Assembly (NCBI GenBank): GCA_050183765.1
Contig: JBFXAZ010000002.1
Coordinates: forward strand, 1 to 64,000
Origin: JAFAZJ01 sp050183765
GTDB taxonomy: Bacteria > Pseudomonadota > Alphaproteobacteria > Reyranellales > Reyranellaceae
Reading direction: 5' to 3'
Length of the DNA: 64,000 nucleotides
Below the pieces are notes generated by a model, which saw only the letters and a program-made list of their open reading frames with translations, searched no databases and was not told the origin of the DNA. The position numbers and the translations under genes were made by a program. Below are positions 40,617-46,953 of the stretch, piece by piece; position 1 is the stretch's first letter, and the number at the start of each line of letters is the position of its first letter.

Positions 40617-42017
40617 GTGGCCGCCCTGACCCTGTTCGAGAAGATCTGGCGCCCGCACGTCATCGCCGACCTCGGCGGCGGCTTTGCCCTGCTGCATCTG
40701 GACCGAATCCTCGTGCACGACCTTTCCGGGGCCCGCGCGCTCGAGGAGGTCGAGGAGAAGGGCTACAGCGTGGCGCGGCCGGAGCTTGTCTTCGCCACCC
40801 CCGACCACGCGGTCTCGACGCAGCCCGGCCGCACCGAGGACACGTTCCCGGTCGGCGCCAGGATGCTGCGCGACATGCGCAAGCGCACCGCGCAGCACGG
40901 GATCCGCCTGTTCGACCTCGGCCAGGACGGCACCGGCATCGTCCATGTCATCGGCCCGGAGCTCGGCATCACCCTGCCCGGCGTCACCCTGGTCTGCGGC
41001 GACAGCCACACCTGCACACATGGCGGCATGGGCGCGCTGGCCTTCGGCATCGGCTCCAGTGAGCTGGTCCATGCGCTGGCGACGCAGACCCTGGCGCAGC
41101 GCACGCCCAAGACCATGCGCCTGCGCTTCGAGGGCGCCTTGCCCAATGGCGTGACCGCCAAGGACATGATCCTGCATGCCATCGGCCGGCTGGGGACCGC
41201 CGGCGGCACCGGCTACGCCGTCGAATACGCCGGCTCGGCGGTGCGCGGCCTGCCGATGGAAGCGCGCTTCACCTTGTGCAACCTGTCGATCGAAATGGGC
41301 AACAAGATCGGCATGGTGGCGCCCGACGACACCACCTACCAGTACATCGCCGGCCGCGACTTCGCCCCCAAGGGCGCCCAACTCGACGCCGCCATCGCCC
41401 ATTGGCGCACCCTGCCCTCCGACGGCGACGCGCGCTTCGACGCCGAGCACGTCATCGACATGAAGGACGTGGCGCCGCAGATCACCTGGGGCACCAGTCC
41501 CGAGCACGTGATCGCCGTCGATCAGGCGATCCCCGATCCGTCGCGCGCGCCCGACGCCAATCGCAAGGCGGCGTGGGAGAACGCGCTCAAATACCAGGGC
41601 CTCGAACCCGGCAAGCCGATCGCCGGCACCAGGGTCGATTGGGTGTTCATTGGATCGTGCACCAACAGCCGCATCTCCGACCTGCGCGCCGCGGCGGCGA
41701 TCGCCCGCGGCCGCAAGACCTCGCCGCATGTCACGGCCTGGGTCGTGCCCGGCTCCGAGCGTGTGAAGAAGCAGGCCGAGGCGGAGGGACTCGACAAGGT
41801 CTTCCTCGAGGCGGGCTTCCACTGGCGCGAGCCGGGCTGCTCGATGTGCGTGGCCTCGAACGGCGAGACGGTGCCGCCGGGCCAGCGCTCGGTATCGACC
41901 TCCAACCGCAACTTCGCCTCGCGCCAGGGACCCAACGCGCGCACACACCTGGCGTCGCCGGCGATGGCGGCGGCGGCGGCGATCGCCGGCGCCATCACCG
42001 ACGTGCGTCGGATCTGA
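40617..42017 (+). CDS. leuC: 3-isopropylmalate dehydratase large subunit
   Basis: 466 residues from the GTG at 40617, which has a perfect GTGGAGG six bases upstream. [4Fe-4S] ligands appear in FIGSCTNSRISDL and in EPGCSMCVAS (C-x-x-C). CGDSHTCTHGGMGALAFGIG is an aconitase-superfamily signature. With LeuD it isomerises 2-isopropylmalate to 3-isopropylmalate in leucine synthesis. leuD starts 14 bp after its stop. leuB and leuA are not in this window. Confidence 0.97.
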   Translation: MAALTLFEKIWRPHVIADLGGGFALLHLDRILVHDLSGARALEEVEEKGYSVARPELVFATPDHAVSTQPGRTEDTFPVGARMLRDMRKRTAQHGIRLFDLGQDGTGIVHVIGPELGITLPGVTLVCGDSHTCTHGGMGALAFGIGSSELVHALATQTLAQRTPKTMRLRFEGALPNGVTAKDMILHAIGRLGTAGGTGYAVEYAGSAVRGLPMEARFTLCNLSIEMGNKIGMVAPDDTTYQYIAGRDFAPKGAQLDAAIAHWRTLPSDGDARFDAEHVIDMKDVAPQITWGTSPEHVIAVDQAIPDPSRAPDANRKAAWENALKYQGLEPGKPIAGTRVDWVFIGSCTNSRISDLRAAAAIARGRKTSPHVTAWVVPGSERVKKQAEAEGLDKVFLEAGFHWREPGCSMCVASNGETVPPGQRSVSTSNRNFASRQGPNARTHLASPAMAAAAAIAGAITDVRRI

Positions 42018-42031
42018 GGGAGGGCCGCACG

Positions 42032-42652
42032 ATGGACAAGTTCACCAGGCTCGAAGGCGTCGCCGCCCCCTTCCTGCGCCAGAACGTCGACACCGACATG
42101 ATCATCCCGATGGCGCGGCTGGTCGGCACGACGCGCGAGGATATCGAGAGCTATGGTTTCGAGCTGTTCCGGCTCAACAAGGACGGCAGCGAGAAGCCCG
42201 ACTTCGTGCTCAACCAGCCGGCCTGGAAGCGCGCGCCGATCCTGCTGGCGGGCGACAATTTCGGCTGCGGCTCCTCGCGCGAGGCGGCTGTCTGGGCGCT
42301 GTGGGGCATGGGCGTCCGCGCGGTGATCGCACCCAGCTTCGGCGACATCTTCTACAACAACTGCTTCCAGAACGGCCTGCTGCCGGTCGAGCTGCCGATC
42401 GAGGAGATCGAGAAGCTGGCCGAGGAGATGCAGGCCTCGCCCGGCAATGCGCGCGTCACCATCGATCTCGAGCGCCAGGTGGTGGTCTCGCCGCGCGGCC
42501 GCGAGCTGCCGTTCAAGGTCGAGGCCAACCGCCGCAACGCGCTGCTGCAGGGCCTCGACGATATCGGCGTGACCATGACCCACCAGGCCCAGATCGAGGC
42601 TTGGCAGGCCAGGGATCACGCCGCGCGGCCGTGGGTATGGCTCGGCGGCTGA
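42032..42652 (+). CDS. leuD: 3-isopropylmalate dehydratase small subunit
   Basis: 206 residues, a swivelling-domain protein. NVDTDMIIPMARL and DNFGCGSSREAAVWAL are the family's substrate-binding motifs. It follows leuC with a GGGAGGG ribosome binding site. Its TGA directly abuts the stop of the convergent crotonase gene (42652/42653), leaving no intergenic space. Confidence 0.97.
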   Translation: MDKFTRLEGVAAPFLRQNVDTDMIIPMARLVGTTREDIESYGFELFRLNKDGSEKPDFVLNQPAWKRAPILLAGDNFGCGSSREAAVWALWGMGVRAVIAPSFGDIFYNNCFQNGLLPVELPIEEIEKLAEEMQASPGNARVTIDLERQVVVSPRGRELPFKVEANRRNALLQGLDDIGVTMTHQAQIEAWQARDHAARPWVWLGG

Positions 42653-43441
42653 TCAGCGGCCCTGGAAGTTCGCCGCGCGCCGCTCGACGAAGGAGCGGAT
42701 GCCCTCCTTGGCGTCCTCCGTGCCCATCACCCGCTCGCGGATGGTGGGCAGCATCGCGGTCGCGGCGGCCTCGGCCGCCTCGATGTACTTCAAGGCCGAT
42801 TCCTTCATGACCTGGATGCCCAGCGGCGCGTTCGACGCGATGGTCGCGGCGATCTGCAGCGCGCGCTCGACCTGCCGGCCGGCCGGCACGACCTCCTGCA
42901 CCAGGCCGATGCGCAGGGCCTCCGCAGCGTCGAACTGGTCGCACAGCATCAGGTGATACATCGCGTTGCCCCAGCCGGTGCGCGTGAGGAAGCGGAAATG
43001 CGCACCGCCGAGCGGCGCGATGCCGCGCTTCGACTCCATCTGGCAGAAGCGCGCGGTATCGGCGGCGATCACGATGTCGCCGGCCAGCATCATCTCGATG
43101 CCGATGGTGTAGGTGATGCCCTGCACCGCCGTGACCACCGGCTTGCTGGTGCGGCGCCTCAGCGCAAAGGGATCGATGTTGCCGTCGGGCGCGCCCTTGT
43201 AGGTCGCGCCGGGCCCGAAGAATTTCGGCATGTCGAGTCCGGCGGTGAAGTGATCGCCCTCGGCGCTGATCACCGCCACCCACAGCGACGCATCGGCATC
43301 GAAGCGCGTGAGCGCGTCGGACAGCTGCAGCATCATCTCGGGCGAGAACGCGTTGCGCTTGGCCGCGTTGTCGATGACGATCCGGCAGATGCGGCCGTCG
43401 TCGAAGGTCCGCACCTCGCCCACTTTCGCCTGCTCGCTCAC
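42653..43441 (-). CDS. Enoyl-CoA hydratase/isomerase (crotonase) family protein
   Basis: 262 residues of the crotonase fold. The substrate-CoA loop is AEGDHFTAGLDMPKF, and the oxyanion-hole region is TAVQGITYTIGIEMMLAGDIV. At the usual Glu of the second catalytic position the sequence reads ESKRGIAPLGGAHFR, so Glu is placed as in isomerases/hydratases of mixed function. It ends in the AANFQGR tail. Third gene in a minus-strand unit with an HCCA isomerase (4-bp overlap) and an SDR, suggestive of a small acyl-CoA or aromatic catabolic cassette. Confidence 0.88.
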   Translation of the reverse strand: MSEQAKVGEVRTFDDGRICRIVIDNAAKRNAFSPEMMLQLSDALTRFDADASLWVAVISAEGDHFTAGLDMPKFFGPGATYKGAPDGNIDPFALRRRTSKPVVTAVQGITYTIGIEMMLAGDIVIAADTARFCQMESKRGIAPLGGAHFRFLTRTGWGNAMYHLMLCDQFDAAEALRIGLVQEVVPAGRQVERALQIAATIASNAPLGIQVMKESALKYIEAAEAAATAMLPTIRERVMGTEDAKEGIRSFVERRAANFQGR

Positions 43442-44040
43442 GCCGCGATCTCCTCCTCAACTTCGCGCAGGCGATCCTTGCCGAAGAACGGCTCGTCGCC
43501 GACGTAGAACATCGGGCTGCCGAAGGTGCCGCGCGCGACGGAGGCCTCGGTGTTCTTGAGCAGCGCGTCCTTGACGTCCTGGTCCTGGATGCGCGCCAGG
43601 ATGCGCGCGCCGTCGATGCCGCCCGCATCGAGCGTGGCCTTGATGACGGCCGGATCGTCCATCTTCAGCCCGTCCTCCCACATCGCGCGGTAGACCACGT
43701 CGACATAGGGCGCGAGCTTGCCGTCCAACTGCGCAGCCACGGCGCCACGCATGATCTGCACGGTGTTGACCGGAAAGTGCGGATTCATCTTGAACTTCGT
43801 CAGCCCGTGCCTGGCGATGAAGCGCTGCATCTCGCGCCGCTGGTAGGCGAGCTTGTGCTGCACGTCCTTGAACTGGACCATCGGCGAGGCGTTGTTGGTG
43901 AGCTTGAACACGCCGCCCAGCAGCACCGGCACGTAGGTGAACGTCGCGCCCGTGCGCTTCTCGATGTCGGGGATCAGCTTGTGGCTGAGATAGGCGTTGG
44001 GGCTGCCGAAATCGAAATGGAACTCCACGGTCTTGGCCAT
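43438..44040 (-). CDS. 2-hydroxychromene-2-carboxylate isomerase-like DSBA-family protein
   Basis: 200 residues of the kappa-GST/DsbA-like fold. VEFHFDFGSPNAYLSHKLIP has the glutathione-activating Ser (Ser13) in place of a CXXC motif. The helical insert (QRREMQRFIARHGLTKFKMNPHFPVNT) and the end TFGSPMFYVGDEPFFGKDRL match the HCCA isomerase family, which acts in naphthalene-type catabolism but has many general glutathione-dependent members. It overlaps the crotonase gene by four bases and follows the SDR by 28 bp. Confidence 0.87.
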   Translation of the reverse strand: MAKTVEFHFDFGSPNAYLSHKLIPDIEKRTGATFTYVPVLLGGVFKLTNNASPMVQFKDVQHKLAYQRREMQRFIARHGLTKFKMNPHFPVNTVQIMRGAVAAQLDGKLAPYVDVVYRAMWEDGLKMDDPAVIKATLDAGGIDGARILARIQDQDVKDALLKNTEASVARGTFGSPMFYVGDEPFFGKDRLREVEEEIAA

Positions 44041-44068
44041 CGTCTCTCTCCCTTCGGGCGTCTCGTCG

Positions 44069-44797
44069 TCACCAGCTCTCCGACCACGGCCGCAGATCGA
44101 GCTCGTGCGTCCAGGTATCGCGCGGCTGGCGGTGCAGCAGCCAGTAGTGCTCGGCGATGTGTTCGGGATTGAGGATCCCGTCCTGCGCCTTGGCCTTGTA
44201 GCGCTCCGGGAAGTTGCTGCGGATGAACTCGGTGTCGATCGCGCCGTCGATCACCGTATGCGCCACGTGGATGCCCTGCGGCCCCAGCTCGCGCGCCATG
44301 CTCTGCGCCAGGGCGCGCAGCGCGTGCTTGGCGCCGGCGAAGGCGCAATAGCCGTCGCGGCCGCGCACGCTGGCGGTGGCGCCGGTGAACAGAATGGTGC
44401 CGCGGCCGCGCGGCACCATGACCTTCGCCGCCTCGCGGCCCATCAGGAAGCCCGAGAAGCAGGCCATCTCCCAGACCTTGAAGTAGACGCGCGCCGTGGT
44501 CTCGCGGATGCCGAAGCGCACATTGGCGCCGATGTTGAACACCGCGACCTCGAGCGCGCCGATCTCGCGCTCGATGGTCTCGACCAGCCCGACCATCTGC
44601 TCTTCCTTGCGCGCGTCGACGCCGAATGCACGCACCGCGCCGCCTTCGGCCTCGATCTGCTTCGCCAAAGGCTCGAGCTTCTCGGCGCGGCGCCGCACGA
44701 TGGCGGCGACGTAGCCCTCGCGCGCGAAGCGCCGCGCGATCGCGCCGCCCGTGGCGTCGCCCGCGCCGATCACCAGCGCCACCTTCTTCTCGGCCAT
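44069..44797 (-). CDS. Short-chain dehydrogenase/reductase-like protein lacking the catalytic Tyr
   Basis: 242 residues from ATG 44797 with GGAGGA upstream. The nucleotide-binding loop is GAGDATGGAIARRFA. The catalytic Ser lies in LFTGATAS, but the YxxxK motif reads FAGAK (about residues 144-148), so Tyr is Phe. Relatives with the same GYCAFAGAK-type sequence exist among SDRs annotated as oxidoreductases; their activity is doubtful. It starts the minus-strand trio SDR–HCCA isomerase–crotonase and is divergent from a truncated HxlR regulator. Confidence 0.85.
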   Translation of the reverse strand: MAEKKVALVIGAGDATGGAIARRFAREGYVAAIVRRRAEKLEPLAKQIEAEGGAVRAFGVDARKEEQMVGLVETIEREIGALEVAVFNIGANVRFGIRETTARVYFKVWEMACFSGFLMGREAAKVMVPRGRGTILFTGATASVRGRDGYCAFAGAKHALRALAQSMARELGPQGIHVAHTVIDGAIDTEFIRSNFPERYKAKAQDGILNPEHIAEHYWLLHRQPRDTWTHELDLRPWSESW

Positions 44798-44887
44798 CGC
44801 TTCCTCCGCGCTTGACGGTGCCAGTAGTGCGTTCAAAAAAAGAACCTGTCAATCGCAGGCGATCTCGACGCGACCGGAGGAAACCTC

Positions 44888-44987
44888 ATGCGCCGGAACG
44901 AGCGCCGTCGCGAGCCCTGCTCGATGGCGCGCACCATCTCGGTGATGGGCGACCGCCCGGACCTTGATGACCCTGCACGACTGTTAA
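44888..44987 (+). pseudogene. Truncated, frameshifted HxlR-type regulator
   Basis: An excellent GGAGGAAACC ribosome binding site precedes an ATG at 44888. The frame then reads RREPCSMARTISVMGDR, the N-terminal Cys-containing signature of HxlR winged-helix regulators. A one-base insertion follows: after GDR the next frame continues TLMTLHDC and stops at 44987, where intact relatives read GDRWTLLILRDC. The rest of the gene is absent. It was probably the divergent regulator of the SDR operon and now marks the edge of the accessory block at 45-49.8 kb. Confidence 0.6.
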
Positions 44988-45051
44988 GGCCGCCCGCTGC
45001 CGCACGAGCACGTCGCTTGCTGTCGCACCTTTGCTCCGGTGGCGCGACCTA

Positions 45052-45702
45052 TCATGGTTCCCACGGGGAATGCCACGGAAGCTGCTTTCCCGGCATTGGC
45101 TTTCCCGAGTAGAGTTCTGGCGGTGTCCAACCCATTGCCAGGTATTTGTCCCACAGGGCATGGGCGGTTGCCTTGTCTTCGACGAACAGATCCGCCCCTC
45201 CATCGTAGGGGGAATAGACCCGCCCGGACTCCAGAGAGGCGAAGACGACTTCCGTCCAGTTGCGATCCGTTGCGACATCGAGGATCAGCTCCTCGAAGCG
45301 GTCCGGCCGCCAATCGCAGAACGCAACTGCAAGCTTCACCCGTGCGGCGTCTTCCTTGCCAGCCACGGACCGATCGGACCATTCCTCGATCCAGCCATCG
45401 ATGACTGTAGCGCCAAGCCGGGCCATCCACGGGCACTGTGTCCACTCGGCAGGGTCGCGGGGCACCGCCATGATCACAGCAGATCGACTGCCCAGTCCCA
45501 ACACGTCCGTCGAGACCACCGCATGGCGCTCCAGCACCATGCGCCGTTCCTCTGCTATCTCGGGCAGGCGTTCACCGCCTGGCTGACCATAGATCGTGCA
45601 CCAACGATGAGTGAACGCCGTCAACATACGCTGGCTCAGCGGCGGACAATCAGGAAACCAGCGCTGCCACTTCGAGGCGATGTCAGCCAGTTCGGATTTC
45701 AT
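45052..45702 (-). CDS. DUF3885-like protein, probable immunity protein
   Basis: 216 residues. WQRWFPDCPPLSQRM near the start, the middle LPEIAEERRMVLERHAVV, and the C-terminal VVFASLESGRVYSPYDGGADLF fit the DUF3885 family, whose members often occur as immunity genes in contact-dependent or polymorphic toxin loci. No signal peptide or membrane segment, so it should be cytoplasmic. A truncated paralogue lies 49 bp upstream (45752-45976). It could neutralise a toxin no longer present or one from other strains. The family assignment is from memory of the motif pattern. Confidence 0.6.
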   Translation of the reverse strand: MKSELADIASKWQRWFPDCPPLSQRMLTAFTHRWCTIYGQPGGERLPEIAEERRMVLERHAVVSTDVLGLGSRSAVIMAVPRDPAEWTQCPWMARLGATVIDGWIEEWSDRSVAGKEDAARVKLAVAFCDWRPDRFEELILDVATDRNWTEVVFASLESGRVYSPYDGGADLFVEDKATAHALWDKYLAMGWTPPELYSGKPMPGKQLPWHSPWEP

Positions 45703-45751
45703 CTGCCTATCTCCATGGCCAATTGCCAGCTACTCCGACAAGTCGAAAAGC

Positions 45752-45976
45752 TCAAAGGCCATCTGCACGCGGCGACCGCCATTCGCAAAAGTGGCTGGCA
45801 AAGCCGTCCCAAATCGCTGAATTCTCGAAGAATAGATCGGCACCACCGTCATACGGTCCGTAAACGCGGCCCGTCACAAGTGAGACAAATAGCAGGAGAG
45901 CGGTACGATCCTCCGCAATGTCTCGGATGAGATCTCCGATCGATGGGCTGGCCTTCGGCCAGCTGATCGCTGACAC
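45752..45976 (-). pseudogene. 5'-truncated paralogue of the DUF3885-like gene
   Basis: The 74-codon frame from a GTG at 45976 matches only the C-terminal third of its neighbour: LFVSLVTGRVYGPYDGGADLFFE against VFASLESGRVYSPYDGGADLFVE, and IGDLIRDIAEDR against FEELILDVATDR. Homology stops where the IS5-like transposase remnant begins (45974). It is best explained as a second immunity-type gene beheaded by the mobile-element event. Confidence 0.65.
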
Positions 45977-46210
45977 AGCAATGCCATTGTCGCCTCGATC
46001 GCCGCGGGGCGAAACTCGTCATGCCCAGCACACCCACGACGCATCTCACCCCGGGCGATCGATGCAGACCTCTACAAGTGGCGCCATCTCATCGAGAACT
46101 TCTTTCGCAGGCTCGAGGAGTTCAAGCGCATTGCTATGTGTACCGACAAGACCGACAGCAGCTTCTCATCGGCCATCCATCTCGCCGCCGCCATTCTAAA
46201 GGCTCGATGA
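45974..46210 (+). mobile_element. Remnant of an IS5-family transposase (C-terminal end)
   Basis: The plus-strand frame ending TGA at 46208-46210 reads ...AIDADLYKWRHLIENFFRRL followed by EEFKRIAMCTDKTDSSFS and AIHLAAAILKAR. This is the conserved end of IS5/IS427-type DDE transposases (LYKxRHLIENFFxxLKxFRxIATRxDKT..F.A.IHLAA). The region upstream to about 45974 is compatible with the preceding part but is interrupted by a stop at 45971. No terminal inverted repeats were recognised. It abuts the truncated DUF3885-like gene. Confidence 0.65.
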
Positions 46211-46244
46211 ATCTCAACAGACCCTAGGTTACGCGCTGCTCCGG

Positions 46245-46934
46245 CTAAACCTTCAGCCGATCACCGAGTAGCTTTTTTGCTTTCCGCCTGTCCCATCTTT
46301 CTTCGACGCTATCAACGCGAACGTGAAGTCCCTTCCACAGGATCTCAAGCGGTGGCCCGAAAGCAGGCGCAATCCTCACAACCCAATCAGCGTAACCGTT
46401 TCTGAGCACGTTCTGAATGTCAGCGATCAACTCCGGCGTCAGAAACTCGGGTTGGCGAAGGAACAACGTTTGATGCAAAGGCCGACCTTCGGTGTCCGCC
46501 AAATGGAACTCGCCATCCTGGGCAGTCCCACCTTCGACCCTTCCGAGTGCGATCAGAAGTTCCCGGAGACGTTCGCGTAACGCCGCCCAATCAGCCTCAT
46601 CAGTCGCCTCCCGCTCCTGTCCCTCGCGAAGGTGCCATTCGTCGGCTCGGCCTGACCATCCGATGTAGTAGTCGCCCATGATCATGGCAGGCAGGTTCCC
46701 AGCCAATACCCGCGCCGCCCAACCGTCCCGCCTTTCTGGTATGTCGCGCCGGATCGCCACCGCCAATTTCCGACAAAGCAAGATCATTTCGTCGGTGGTC
46801 AGTGGGCGAGTCGTCCACATCATAAAAGGCTGTATGCCGTCCTCCTTCGTGGAGAACGCGCTTGTACCTTTCACATCCGGCGAAACGCTGCGCAGATTCT
46901 GCGCCACCGCATCGGCGTCGTACTCATCTGTCAT
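46245..46934 (-). CDS. Probable cognate immunity protein of the adjacent toxin
   Basis: 229 residues from ATG 46934, with GAGAGG seven bases upstream. The protein is acidic, with no membrane or signal segment; stretches such as MMWTTRPLTTDEMILLCRKL and NGYADWVVRIAPAFGPPLEIL give no family I can name. It begins only 20 bp after the stop of the 935-residue toxin-like gene on the same strand, exactly where the cognate immunity gene of a polymorphic toxin sits. The assignment is by position and size. Confidence 0.55.
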   Translation of the reverse strand: MTDEYDADAVAQNLRSVSPDVKGTSAFSTKEDGIQPFMMWTTRPLTTDEMILLCRKLAVAIRRDIPERRDGWAARVLAGNLPAMIMGDYYIGWSGRADEWHLREGQEREATDEADWAALRERLRELLIALGRVEGGTAQDGEFHLADTEGRPLHQTLFLRQPEFLTPELIADIQNVLRNGYADWVVRIAPAFGPPLEILWKGLHVRVDSVEERWDRRKAKKLLGDRLKV

Positions 46935-46953
46935 GACACGACCTCTCAATGTG

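Noticed and set aside
44984..45051. Minus-strand tail reading ...VRQQATCSCGSGRP, resembling a SEC-C motif
   Set aside because: The frame is mostly a shadow of the DUF3885-like gene and only about 20 codons lie outside it; the Cys pattern is incomplete.
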